DNA from: Streptomyces sp. NBC_00568
Lineage (GTDB): Bacteria > Actinomycetota > Actinomycetes > Streptomycetales > Streptomycetaceae
Direction: 5' to 3'
Assembly: GCF_026341855.1 (NCBI RefSeq)
Contig: NZ_JAPENW010000001.1
Coordinates: 4,269,001 to 4,333,000, forward strand
DNA: 64,000 bases
Position numbers and translations under genes: made by a program. Positions within the stretch are counted from its first letter, which is position 1, and each line of letters starts with the position of its first letter. Under the pieces are notes generated by a model, which was given only the letters and a program-made list of their open reading frames with translations, ran no database searches and was not told the origin of the DNA. Below are positions 1 to 8,800 of the stretch, one piece after another.

Positions 1-587
1 CCCTTCCACAGGGCGGCCGAGGTGGGTATCGGGTCGTCGCCGGCGACGGACTGCGCGGAGAACAGGGCGAGGTCCGTGGTGCCGTCGCCGTCGAAGTCGC
101 CGGCCGCCGGGGCGGCGCCGTAGCCGGCGAGGGCCGTGCCCCCGGTGAGCCCGGAGGCGGAGCCCCACAGGACGACCGAGCCCTCCTTGCCGCCCGCGAT
201 CACGAGGTCGCTGTAGCCGTCCTTGTCCAGGTCGGCCCTGGTGAAGGAGGACCCGAAGCGCTGGTTCGCGGTGGCGGAGCCGGGGACCCCGCCGGTGGAG
301 CGGCTGACGATCTTCTTGTTCGCGGTGGACAGGCCGCCCGCGGAGCCGTACACGACGGCCACGTAGCCGGCCCGGGCCTTGCTCGACACGGTCGCGGTCG
401 GGGCGCCGACGACCAGGTCGGCGTAGCCGTCCCCGTTGAAGTCGTCCCGGGCGTCCGCCGATCCGGTTGCGGCCTGGGCGGTGGCGCCGGTGAGGGCCCA
501 GGTGCCGAGCCCTCCGGCCAGCAGCGCGGCGGCGGCCAGGGGCGCGGTCAACCGCGCGGAGCGGCTCCTGCGTCGTGCTCGGGGCAT
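1..587 (-). CDS. FG-GAP repeat secreted protein (partial, N-terminal part only)
   Basis: The gene runs off the left edge of the window, so only about 195 N-terminal residues are visible. It starts at ATG 587 with a basic N-terminus followed by an Ala/Leu-rich stretch ending AQAA, a Sec signal peptide. After that come repeats of the integrin-like FG-GAP/VCBS type: DFNGDGYADLVVGAP, DLDKDGYSDLVIAG and DFDGDGTTDLAL. These are calcium-binding D-x-D/N-x-D-G loops of seven-bladed beta-propellers. Streptomyces encode many such extracellular proteins, mostly of unknown ligand. Any fused catalytic domain would lie beyond the window edge. The next gene (endonuclease I) is on the same strand upstream and is separated by a strong terminator, so the two are probably transcribed separately. 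Confidence 0.85.
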   Translation of the reverse strand, partial: MPRARRRSRSARLTAPLAAAALLAGGLGTWALTGATAQAATGSADARDDFNGDGYADLVVGAPTATVSSKARAGYVAVVYGSAGGLSTANKKIVSRSTGGVPGSATANQRFGSSFTRADLDKDGYSDLVIAGGKEGSVVLWGSASGLTGGTALAGYGAAPAAGDFDGDGTTDLALFSAQSVAGDDPIPTSAALWK

Positions 588-721
588 CGGGTGCCTTTCG
601 TCGTTCCGGTGGGACGCGGTGGTCCGACGCGTCCAGGGAGTGCGACTCGGGCGGGGCGTCACTGGTTGTACGCCCTGAGGCCGTTCATTTGTCACCCGCC
701 GGTGCCCGACGGCCCCGGCAG

Positions 722-760
722 TCGCCTGAACTCCCTTTACTGCGGAGGGAGTTCAGGCGA
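722..760 (-). terminator. Strong intrinsic hairpin downstream of endonuclease I
   Basis: TCGCCTGAACTCCCT (722-736) and AGGGAGTTCAGGCGA (746-760) form a perfect 15-bp stem with a 9-nt loop. It begins 10 bases after the stop codon of the endonuclease gene. There is no U tract, as is common in Streptomyces. It also insulates the FG-GAP gene from read-through. Confidence 0.85.
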
Positions 761-769
761 TTACTCTGC

Positions 770-1573
770 CTACCAGATCGCTTCCACCCATTCCGGGTGG
801 TCGATGAACGGGTTGCGGTTGTGCTGGTAGGTGTCGTAGATGGCCTGGTTGCGCTTCTCCTCGAAGGCGCTCGGCGGGTCCGCCTCGTTCCACGCCTTGA
901 GAACGGAGAGCTTGCCCATGTACGGGTTGCTGCCGTTGCCGACCTTCTCGTTGGGTTCCAGGTCGGCGAAGCCGTCGTCGCCCTCGTAGCGCACGGCCAT
1001 GTAGAGGATCATGCGGGCCACGTCGCCCCGGTCCGCGGCGCGCGGCTGGAAGGAGTCGGAGTCGACGAGGCTGCCGCCCCCGTTGGTGACGGTGCTGCCG
1101 CCGTTGTCGAAGTCCAGATTGCCGCGGATGCTGTTGACCTGGACGTCCGCCGGGCGCAGATGGTGCAGATCCGTGCCGGGACCGGTCACCTCGCCGAAGT
1201 CTCCGTGCGACTTGGCCCAGGTGTGCTCGCGGTTCCAGTCGCCGACGTCGCCGCCGTTGAGGGACTTGCTGCGCGAGACACCGCTGTACAGCAGGATCAC
1301 GTTGCTGCTGTTGTTCGGGTCCTGGTCGGTGACCTTCAGCGCGTTCCAGACCGCGGAGTACGAGATCTTGGTCTGGCTGCTGATGATGGTGTGCAGCGAG
1401 GACTTCAGGGTCGTGCCGGTCTTGCCGACCGCGTTCTTGTAGTACGTGCTGTCGTACGCGGTCGTCGTGGCACTCGCGGGGGTGGCGGCCACGGTCGGCA
1501 GGGTGAGGCCGACGAGGACCGCGGAGGTGCTCAGCGCCAGGGTCTTCCAGCGGCGTATGTGCGTGGCGGGCAT
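770..1573 (-). CDS. Secreted endonuclease I family nuclease (EndA/NucM-like)
   Basis: A 267-residue protein with a Sec signal peptide (about residues 1-36, ending near ATPASA). The body carries the endonuclease I (Pfam Endonuclease_1) hallmarks: NREHTWAKSHG, DLHHLRPAD, RGNLDF and a downstream RGDVARMILYMAVRY segment. The HEH-like His in NREHTW and the Asn/Asp around GNLDF belong to a beta-beta-alpha-metal nuclease site. The family cleaves DNA (and often RNA) non-specifically with a divalent metal. The product should be an extracellular nuclease for nutrient recovery, possibly used during developmental lysis. It is monocistronic, with terminator hairpins on both sides. Length and motifs look intact. 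Confidence 0.9.
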   Translation of the reverse strand: MPATHIRRWKTLALSTSAVLVGLTLPTVAATPASATTTAYDSTYYKNAVGKTGTTLKSSLHTIISSQTKISYSAVWNALKVTDQDPNNSSNVILLYSGVSRSKSLNGGDVGDWNREHTWAKSHGDFGEVTGPGTDLHHLRPADVQVNSIRGNLDFDNGGSTVTNGGGSLVDSDSFQPRAADRGDVARMILYMAVRYEGDDGFADLEPNEKVGNGSNPYMGKLSVLKAWNEADPPSAFEEKRNQAIYDTYQHNRNPFIDHPEWVEAIW

Positions 1574-1723
1574 CGTGGGGTGTCCGTTCTACGCGGGTTG
1601 AATGGAGCGGGTAACCGGGAGAGTGACATGCACATGAGGTTCTTGGGGTTAAGGGGAGGTGTCGGTTCAGTGTCGGGATTCAACAACTCGTGCAGTCCAC
1701 GCGAGACATGACAGAACGAACGA

Positions 1724-1757
1724 GCGGCCCCTGACCGGACATGTGGTCAGGGGCCGC
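1724..1757 (-). terminator. Hairpin terminator downstream of the glycosyltransferase
   Basis: GCGGCCCCTGACC (1724-1736) pairs perfectly with GGTCAGGGGCCGC (1745-1757) around an 8-nt loop, 43 bases after the stop codon of the glycosyltransferase gene. Confidence 0.8.
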
Positions 1758-1780
1758 CGGGTGTCGGGCGGTTGGGTCGT

Positions 1781-1819
1781 CCGACGTCGGACGGGTGGGT
1801 CAGCCGACGTCGGACGGGT
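1781..1819. repeat. Tandem 16-bp direct repeat containing a 10-bp palindrome
   Basis: CCGACGTCGGACGGGT occurs perfectly at 1781-1796 and again at 1804-1819, 23 bp apart. Each copy begins with the self-complementary decamer CCGACGTCGG. The right copy overlaps the last codons of the glycosyltransferase gene and the left copy lies just after its stop. This is either a protein-binding pair or a local duplication. Confidence 0.6.
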
Positions 1820-4181
1820 CCAGCCGGTAGAGCGTCGAGGCCGACTGGCCGCCACTGCGCGCGGCGGATCCGGAGTCGGATGCGGATCCGGTGTCGGACC
1901 CGGCGCCGGATGCGGATCCGGTGTCCGAAGTGGATCCTGACTCCGAAGTGGACCCGGACGACGCGGACTTGTCGTAGGTGCTCTCCTTCACCGCCGTGCC
2001 GTTCTTCTCCACCCACGTGGTGATCTGCGAGCTGAGCGTGTTGTTTCCGCCCATCCCGCCGCCCATGCCGCCGCCGAGCTGGATGTAGTGCAACTCGCCC
2101 TTGCGCACGAGCTCCTTGAGCTTGGCGAGGGTCATCGCCTTGTCGGAACCGGTGAAGCCGAACATGGAGATGACGGGCTTGCCGGTGCTCACGATCAGCT
2201 GCGCCGCGCCCTGCGAATTCGACACCGCCAGCAGCCACTTGGCGCCGTCCTGGTGCTTCTCCAGATAGGAGACCAGGGCGCTGCCGGCGGTCCCGCCCAT
2301 GCCGCCACCGCCCCCGCCGGAGCCGCCCGCGCCGCCGGGCCCCTCCGCGGTACCGCCCGGGGCGCCGCCGTTCCCGCCTTCGGTCTGGCCGCCACCGGGG
2401 AACTCCCCGTTTCCGCCGCCTTGCTGGCCCGCGTCCTGGCCGCCGCCGGGGAAGCCGCCCTGGGGCTGCTCGCCGTTCCCGCCGGATGCCTGGCCGCCAC
2501 CGCCGGGCGCCTCGCCCCCTCCGGGGAAGCCGCCCGCCTGTCCGCCCGCCTCGGCGTTCGGACCGCCCTGCGTGTTGCCGCCGGGCGCCTCGCCACCGAA
2601 GCCGCCCCGGCCACCGCCTGGACCGCCGCCGAAGCCTCCGCTGCCGGTGGTCGGCCCCGCCGTCGGGTTGGTGCCGCCCATGCCGCCGCCCGGGCCACCA
2701 CCGGCTGCCGCGGGTTCGGCGATCGCGTACGCCGCCGGGCCGGCGAGGGCCGCGACGACCGCGGCGGCCACGGAGGCCATGAGCAGCCGGGCACGGTTGC
2801 CGGAGCGGAAGAGGAACAGGCCGGCGATCGCCAGCGCCATGACCACCGCGACGGCCGGCCACAGCCAGCCGTTCCAGTCGGCGGCCCGGCGCAGCAGCAC
2901 GACCGCCCAGATCGCGGTGACCGCTAGTCCGGCCGGCAGCACCCACCGCCACCGGGCGTCCTGGCCGCGGAAGGCGCGCAGCAGCATGACGCCGCCCGCG
3001 CCGGTCAGGGCCGCGATGCCGGGGGCCAGCGCGGTCGTGTAGTAGGGGTGCATGGTGCCCTCGGCCATGCTGAACGTCAGATAGTGCAGCAGGGTCCAGC
3101 CGCCCCACAGCACCAGCGCGGCGCGCTCGGGGTCGGTGCGCGGCGCACGTCCGCGCAGCATCAGGCCGCCGACGAGCGCGATCCCCGCGAAGGGCAGCAG
3201 CCAGGAGATCTGGCCGCCGAGGATGTCGTTGAACATCCGGCCGAGGCCCGCGGTCCCGGCGAAGGTGCCGCCTCCGCCGCCCCCACCGCCTCCGCCGTTG
3301 CCCTCGCCGCCCAGCACCCGGCCCAGGCCGTTGTAGCCCATGATCAGGTCCCAGGCGGAGCCGTCCGTGGAGCCGCCGATGTACGGGCGCTCGTCGGCCG
3401 GTACGAGCGAGACGGCGGCCGCCCACCAGAAGCTCGCGACGGCCAGGGCCACGGTGGCGAGCAGCAGGTCGCGGACCTTCTTCGCCCAGCCGAGCCGGGA
3501 GGCGTACACGTACACGGCGAAGACGGCGGGCAGGGCGATGTACGCCTGGAGCATCTTGGTGTTGAACGCGAGCCCGAAGCACACCGCCGAGCCGAGCAGC
3601 GGCAGCAGCCGGCCGTCCCGGGTGGCCCGCAGACCGAGGGCCGCGGCCGCGACCATCAGCAGGACCAGGGTGGTGTCGGGGTTGTTGTCGCGGTTGATGG
3701 CGACCGTGATCGGGGTGAGCGCGAGGACCAGCGCGGCCACCGCGGCCGCCGCGTGGCCGAAGGCCCGCTTCACGGAGGAGTGCAGGATCCAGATCGTGCC
3801 GAGCGCGGCGGCGATCATCGGCGCCATCATCTGCCAGGTCCCGAAGCCGAGGACCCGGCAGGACAGACTCATGATCATGAGAGCGAGCGGCGGCTTGTCG
3901 ACCGTGATGAAGTTCCCGGCGTCGAGCGAGCCGAAGAACCAGGCCTTCCAGCTCTCGGTACCGCTGAGCACCGCGGCGCTGTAGAAGCTGTTGAGGCCGG
4001 CGGCCGACAAGTTCCAGGAGTACAGGACCGCGGCCAGGGCGAGGATCGCGAGCAGCGCGGGCAGCGACCAGCGCGGCGCGGCCGGCGCCGCCTCCGCGGG
4101 CTCCGCGTGCGCGGGCGCCGGCGGCGCGGCGTGGGGAGTCGTGGGGGCGTCGGGCAAGGGGTCAGTGGCAGACGTCACCAC
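1800..4181 (-). CDS. Integral-membrane glycosyltransferase, family 39 (mannosyltransferase-like) with Gly-rich linker and C-terminal domain
   Basis: About 793 residues from a GTG at 4181. The open frame extends upstream to 4262, but that extension lies against the minisatellite and has no protein-like character; no clear ribosome site decides the start. The N-terminal two thirds is a polytopic GT-C glycosyltransferase with many membrane segments. Its first loop, SAAVLSGTESWKAWFFGSLD, and VDKPPLALMIMSLS are typical of ArnT/PMT-like proteins (Pfam PMT_2), which use polyprenyl-phosphate sugar donors on the outer face. About 135 residues (roughly 495-630) are almost pure Gly/Pro/Gln/Asn. A compact domain follows (YLEKHQDGAKWLLAVSNS ... 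GKPVISMFGFTG), known from actinobacterial and Bacillus YkcB-type homologues. The protein ends in a Ser/Gly/Asp-rich tail. Acceptor unknown; wall polymer or protein glycosylation is likely. Confidence 0.8.
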   Translation of the reverse strand: MVTSATDPLPDAPTTPHAAPPAPAHAEPAEAAPAAPRWSLPALLAILALAAVLYSWNLSAAGLNSFYSAAVLSGTESWKAWFFGSLDAGNFITVDKPPLALMIMSLSCRVLGFGTWQMMAPMIAAALGTIWILHSSVKRAFGHAAAAVAALVLALTPITVAINRDNNPDTTLVLLMVAAAALGLRATRDGRLLPLLGSAVCFGLAFNTKMLQAYIALPAVFAVYVYASRLGWAKKVRDLLLATVALAVASFWWAAAVSLVPADERPYIGGSTDGSAWDLIMGYNGLGRVLGGEGNGGGGGGGGGGTFAGTAGLGRMFNDILGGQISWLLPFAGIALVGGLMLRGRAPRTDPERAALVLWGGWTLLHYLTFSMAEGTMHPYYTTALAPGIAALTGAGGVMLLRAFRGQDARWRWVLPAGLAVTAIWAVVLLRRAADWNGWLWPAVAVVMALAIAGLFLFRSGNRARLLMASVAAAVVAALAGPAAYAIAEPAAAGGGPGGGMGGTNPTAGPTTGSGGFGGGPGGGRGGFGGEAPGGNTQGGPNAEAGGQAGGFPGGGEAPGGGGQASGGNGEQPQGGFPGGGQDAGQQGGGNGEFPGGGQTEGGNGGAPGGTAEGPGGAGGSGGGGGGMGGTAGSALVSYLEKHQDGAKWLLAVSNSQGAAQLIVSTGKPVISMFGFTGSDKAMTLAKLKELVRKGELHYIQLGGGMGGGMGGNNTLSSQITTWVEKNGTAVKESTYDKSASSGSTSESGSTSDTGSASGAGSDTGSASDSGSAARSGGQSASTLYRLDPSDVG

Positions 4182-4247
4182 CGCACCATGACGCGAAGTG
4201 ATGGGTGCGGACTGTGGTCCGCCTGGGGGTGAGCTGTGCGTCCGGCT

Positions 4248-4575
4248 CCGCCGCCGGATCACCAGGACATCCGCCCCGCCGCCGGATCACCAGGACATCC
4301 GCCCCGCCCTCGGATCAGCGGGGCATCTGCCCCCGCCCTCGGGGCACCGGGGCATCTGCCCCCGCCCCGGATGAACAGGACATCCGCCCTCCGCCGCCGG
4401 ATCACCAGGACATCCGCCCCGCCGCCGGATCACCAGGACATCCGCCCCGCCCTCGGATCAGCGGGGCATCTGCCCCCGCCCTCGGGGCACCGGGGCATCT
4501 GCCCCCGCCCCGGATGAACAGGGCATCCGCCCTCCGTCGCCGGATCACCAGGGCATCCGCCCCTCGCCCCGGAGC
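4248..4575. repeat. Nested minisatellite: 143-bp units built from 28-30-bp subunits
   Basis: The sequence repeats with an exact period of 143 bp: copy 1 at 4248-4390, copy 2 at 4391-4533, and a third partial copy from 4534. Each 143-bp unit is made of five diverged subunits of 28, 28, 28, 29 and 30 bp that share a core like GGATCACCAGGACATCCGCC. The two long copies are almost identical while subunits within a copy differ. This shows an older subunit amplification followed by a recent duplication of the whole block. It fills most of the gap between the divergently oriented glycosyltransferase and serine hydrolase genes. It is not a CRISPR array, because there are no unique spacers. I see no gene in it. 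Confidence 0.9.
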
Positions 4576-4711
4576 ACCCGAATCCCCGCCGCCGGAACAC
4601 CGGACGCCCGTCTCTGGAACACCCGTACAACTTTCGGACCCCCCTGCGAGTCATCTGGGGCGAGCGCGCCGGGGGCGCGTTCGTATCGCTTCAAGGGGAT
4701 GGGAAGCCTCC

Positions 4712-5635
4712 ATGACTCACCGGATATCCCGGGCTGCCCGTGTGCTCGCGACGAGCCTCGGTGCCGCGGTGATCGTGCCGATCGCGATCGCCGCGGCCCC
4801 GGCCGGTGCCGCACCGGCGCCGACGGTCAGCTGTACGTCGAGCAAGGCCGGTCTGGCCGCCAAGCTGCAGACGGACATCACCGCGGCGCTCGCGAACCGC
4901 AGGGGCACCGTCGCGGTCGGACTGTACGACCGCTCGACGAACACGACCTGCACACTCCGCGCCACCACCTCGTTCGACTCGGCCAGCACGGTGAAGGTCA
5001 CCGTCCTCGCCACGCTGCTGTGGGACGCGAAGAAGCACAACCGCTATCTGACGAGCACCGAGACCTCGCTCGCCACCAAGATGATCACCCAGTCGGACAA
5101 CGCCTCGACCACCAAGCTGTGGAACCAGCTCGGTCTGACGAAGATCAAGGGCTTCCTGACCGCGGCCGGGATGACGAAGACCACACCGGGCACCGGGGGC
5201 TACTGGGGTCTCACCCAGATCAACGTCACCGACGAGCAGAAGCTGCTCAAGCTCGTCACCGCCAAGAACACGGTGCTGAGCGACAACTCCCGCGCGTACA
5301 TCCTGAAGCTGATGGGCAAGGTCGTCTCCTCGCAGCGCTGGGGGACACCGGCCGGGGCGCCCTCGACGGTCGCCGTGCACGTCAAGAACGGCTGGCTCTC
5401 GCGCTCCTCGAACGCATGGCGGGTGCACAGCCTCGGCACCTTCAACGGGGGCGGCCGCGACTACATGATGTCGGTGCTCACCGTCGGCAGCAGCACCATG
5501 GACTACGGCGTCGCCACCATTCAGGCCGTCGCCAAGGTCATCCACAAGGACCTCGTGCCGGTCACCGTCGCCCCCCAGCGGTTCACGCCGACCTCGCAGC
5601 CGACGGAGGCCTTCCCGGCCGTCCCGGCGGGCTGA
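4712..5635 (+). CDS. Secreted class A beta-lactamase-related serine hydrolase
   Basis: A 307-residue protein from ATG 4712; GGAAG lies six bases upstream. The open frame upstream only translates the minisatellite. Residues 1-34 form a signal peptide (RRISRAAR-like start, long hydrophobic stretch, AGAAPA cleavage area). The penicillin-recognising fold is shown by S92-T-V-K95 (SxxK nucleophile and general base), S128-D-N130 (SDN loop) and VKNGW, which stands in for the KTG triad. The spacing fits class A beta-lactamases and small D,D-peptidases. There is no clear Glu166-type omega-loop motif, so real beta-lactamase activity is uncertain. Wall-peptide processing or penicillin binding are alternatives. 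A terminator follows at 5688-5723. Confidence 0.85.
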   Translation: MTHRISRAARVLATSLGAAVIVPIAIAAAPAGAAPAPTVSCTSSKAGLAAKLQTDITAALANRRGTVAVGLYDRSTNTTCTLRATTSFDSASTVKVTVLATLLWDAKKHNRYLTSTETSLATKMITQSDNASTTKLWNQLGLTKIKGFLTAAGMTKTTPGTGGYWGLTQINVTDEQKLLKLVTAKNTVLSDNSRAYILKLMGKVVSSQRWGTPAGAPSTVAVHVKNGWLSRSSNAWRVHSLGTFNGGGRDYMMSVLTVGSSTMDYGVATIQAVAKVIHKDLVPVTVAPQRFTPTSQPTEAFPAVPAG

Positions 5636-5687
5636 CCGGGTCCGGAGACCCGCGCCGTCACCTTCGTACACCTTTTCGTACTCCGTC

Positions 5688-5723
5688 GTCCGCCCGCCCG
5701 GCCCCCTGGCCCGGCGGGCGGAC
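5688..5723 (+). terminator. Hairpin terminator after the serine hydrolase
   Basis: GTCCGCCCGCC (5688-5698) pairs with GGCGGGCGGAC (5713-5723), an 11-bp perfect stem with an internal GGCC/GGCC extension in the loop. It starts 53 bases past the stop codon. Confidence 0.75.
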
Positions 5724-5826
5724 TGCTGTTGCGTGGATGGGCGGGCGAATTGTTGCGGAGGGATGAAATCCGTTCCTTCCGGCGTTGGTGACTTCCGGCG
5801 GAGTGAGATCTACGGAAGGCACCGGA

Positions 5827-8800
5827 GTGGCAGCGGAGCGGGGATGGGCACGGCGGCTCGCCGGGTACGCGTGGCGGTACCCGAAGGACGTGGTGCTCGC
5901 GCTCGGCTCCTCACTGGGCGGCATGGCCGTGATGGCGGTGGTCCCGCTGATCACCAAGGTGGTCATCGACGACGTCATCAGTGATCACAGCCGCGGCATG
6001 GCCCCCTGGGCGGGCGCGCTGCTCGGCGCGGCCGTCCTCGTCTACGTCCTCACCTTCATCCGCCGCTACTACGGCGGCCGGCTCGCCCTCGACGTCCAGC
6101 ACGATCTCCGTACCGACATGTACGGGACGATCACCCGGCTGGACGGGCGGCGCCAGGACGAACTGTCCACCGGGCAGGTCGTGGGCCGCGCGACCAGTGA
6201 CCTCCAGCTGATCCAGGGCCTGCTCTTCATGCTCCCGATGACCATCGGGAACATCCTGCTCTTCCTGATCTCCCTCGGGATCATGGCCGCGCTGTCCCTG
6301 CCGCTCACCCTGGTGGCGCTGGCCGTCGCCCCGGCCCTGTGGTTCGTCGCCAAGCGCAGCCGCTCCAAGCTGCACCCGGCCACCTGGTACGCGCAGGCGC
6401 AGGCCGCCGCCGTGGCGGGGGTCGTCGACGGCGCCGTCAGCGGCGTCCGCGTGGTCAAGGGCTTCGGGCAGGAGGACCAGGAGACCGGCAAGCTGCGCGA
6501 GGTCGGGCGGCGGCTCTTCGCCGGGCGGCTGCGGACCATCCGGCTGAACTCCAAATACACCCCGGCCCTCCAGGCCGTGCCCGCCCTCGGCCAGGTCGCG
6601 ATGCTCGCCCTCGGCGGCTGGCTGGCGGTGCGCGGCCAGATCACGCTGGGCACCTTCGTGGCGTTCTCCACGTACCTCGCGCAGCTCGTCGGACCGGTGC
6701 GGATGCTGGCCGTCGTCCTCACCGTCGGGCAGCAGGCCCGCGCCGGCGCCGAGCGGGTCCTCGAGCTCATCGACACCGAGCCGTCGATCAAGGACGGCAC
6801 CAAGGCCCTGCCGGCCGACGCGCCCGCCACCGTCGAGTTCGACGACGTGTCCTTCTGGTACGAGGAGGGCCGGCCGGTCCTGGACGGGCTGAGCTTCGAG
6901 ATCCGGCCCGGCGAGACCGTCGCCGTCGTCGGCTCGTCCGGCTCCGGCAAGTCGACGGTCTCGCTGCTGATGCCCCGCTTCTACGACGTGACGCACGGCG
7001 CCGTCCTCATCGGCGGGCACGACGTCCGCGAGCTGACCACGGAGTCCCTGCGCGCCGCGATCGGCCTCGTCCCCGAGGACTCCTTCCTCTTCTCCGACAC
7101 CGTGCGCGCCAACATCGCCTACGGCCGCCCCGACGCCACCCAGGACGAGATCGAGACCGCGGCCCGTGCCGCCCAGGCCGACCGGTTCATCGCTGAGCTG
7201 CCCGGCGGCTACGACACCACGGTCGGCGAGCACGGACTCACCCTCTCCGGAGGGCAGCGCCAGCGCGTCGCGCTCGCCCGCGCGATCCTCACCGACCCGC
7301 GGCTGCTCGTCCTCGACGACGCCACCTCCGCCGTGGACGCCCGGGTCGAGCACGAGATCCACGAGGCGCTGAAGCACGTCATGGAGGGCCGCACGACCCT
7401 GCTGATAGCGCACCGGCGCTCCACCCTGAACCTCGCCGACCGCATCGCCGTCCTGGACGGTGGCCGGCTCGCCGACATCGGCACCCACGACGAGCTCCAG
7501 TCCCGCTCCGCGCTCTACCGGCGGCTGCTCACCGACCCCGACGAGCTGGGCGGTGTCTCCCCGGGGCACACCCGGCCGGCGGTGCCGCAGGAGGACACCT
7601 CCGTACGCGACGAGCTGGACGCCGAGTTCGACGCCGAGCGCGGGGTGACGCCGCGCCTGTGGACCGGTGACCGCGAGCCCAGGGACAACGCGCTCGCCGG
7701 GATGCCCGCCACCCCGGGACTCCTCGCGCAGGTCGAGGCACTGCCCCCGGCCGTCGACGTCCCGGATGTCGACGAGGCCCGCGCGGTCGCGGCCGAGGAG
7801 TCCTACGGACTGCGCAGACTGCTGCGCGGCTTCGGGGCCCCGCTGCTCATCAGCCTCGCCCTGGTCGCCGTCGACGCGGTGATGACGCTGCTGCTGCCCA
7901 TCCTGATCCGGCACGGCATCGACCAGGGAGTCACCCGGCTCGCGCTCGGCGCGGTGTGGGCGGCGGCCGCGCTCGCGCTGGTCACCGTGCTCGTCCAGTG
8001 GGCGGCGCAGATCGGTGAGACCCGGATGACGGGCCGGACGGGCGAGCGGGTCCTGTACGCGCTGCGCCTGAAGATCTTCGCGCAGCTCCAGCGCCTCGGC
8101 CTCGACTACTACGAGCGGGAGCTCACGGGCCGGATCATGACCCGGATGACGACCGACGTCGACGCGCTGTCCACGTTCCTGCAGACCGGGCTGGTCACCG
8201 CGTTCGTCTCCGTCGTCACCTTCTTCGGCATCATGGTCGCCCTGCTGGTGATCGACGTACAGCTGGCGCTGGTCGTCTTTGTGACGCTGCCGCCGCTGGT
8301 CATCGGCACGTTCTTCTTCCGCCGGGCGAGCGTCAAGGCGTACGAACTGGCCCGTGAGCGGGTATCGGCGGTCAACGCCGATCTCCAGGAGTCGGTGTCC
8401 GGGCTGCGGATCCTCCAGGCGTTCCGGCGCGAGGACGCGAGCGCCCGGCGGTTCGCGGAGGGCAGCGACAGCTACCGCAGGGCCCGGATCCGCGGGCAGT
8501 GGCTGATCTCCGTCTACTTCCCGTTCGTCCAGCTGCTGGCCTCGGGGGCCGCGGCGGCCGTGCTGATCGTGGGCGCCCACCGGATCGACTCCGGCACGCT
8601 CACCACCGGCGCGCTGGTCGCCTATCTCCTCTACATCGACCTGTTCTTCGCTCCCGTGCAGCAGCTCTCGCAGGTCTTCGACGGCTATCAGCAGGCCACC
8701 GTCTCACTGGGCCGCATCCAGGAGCTGCTCCGGGAGCCGACGTCGACGAAGGCGGCCGACGAGCCCCTGGAGGTGCCGTCGCTGAGGGGCGAGATCGCCT

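Noticed and set aside
1747..3582. Very long frame antisense or parallel to the glycosyltransferase (611 codons)
   Set aside because: It is an Arg/Gly-rich shadow of the real gene, produced by high G+C. The frame at 1800-4181 has proper GT-C membrane and domain character.
2088..4232. Long plus-strand frames opposite the glycosyltransferase
   Set aside because: Composition is that of reversed codons; no ribosome sites or recognisable domains.
4248..4575. CRISPR-like array of 28-bp repeats
   Set aside because: Repeats are directly adjacent with no unique spacers, the units are diverged copies of one another, and no cas genes are near.
5911..8580. 889-codon frame opposite the ABC exporter
   Set aside because: Shadow frame rich in Asp/Arg/Gly/His with no domain; the plus strand holds two clear ABC modules.
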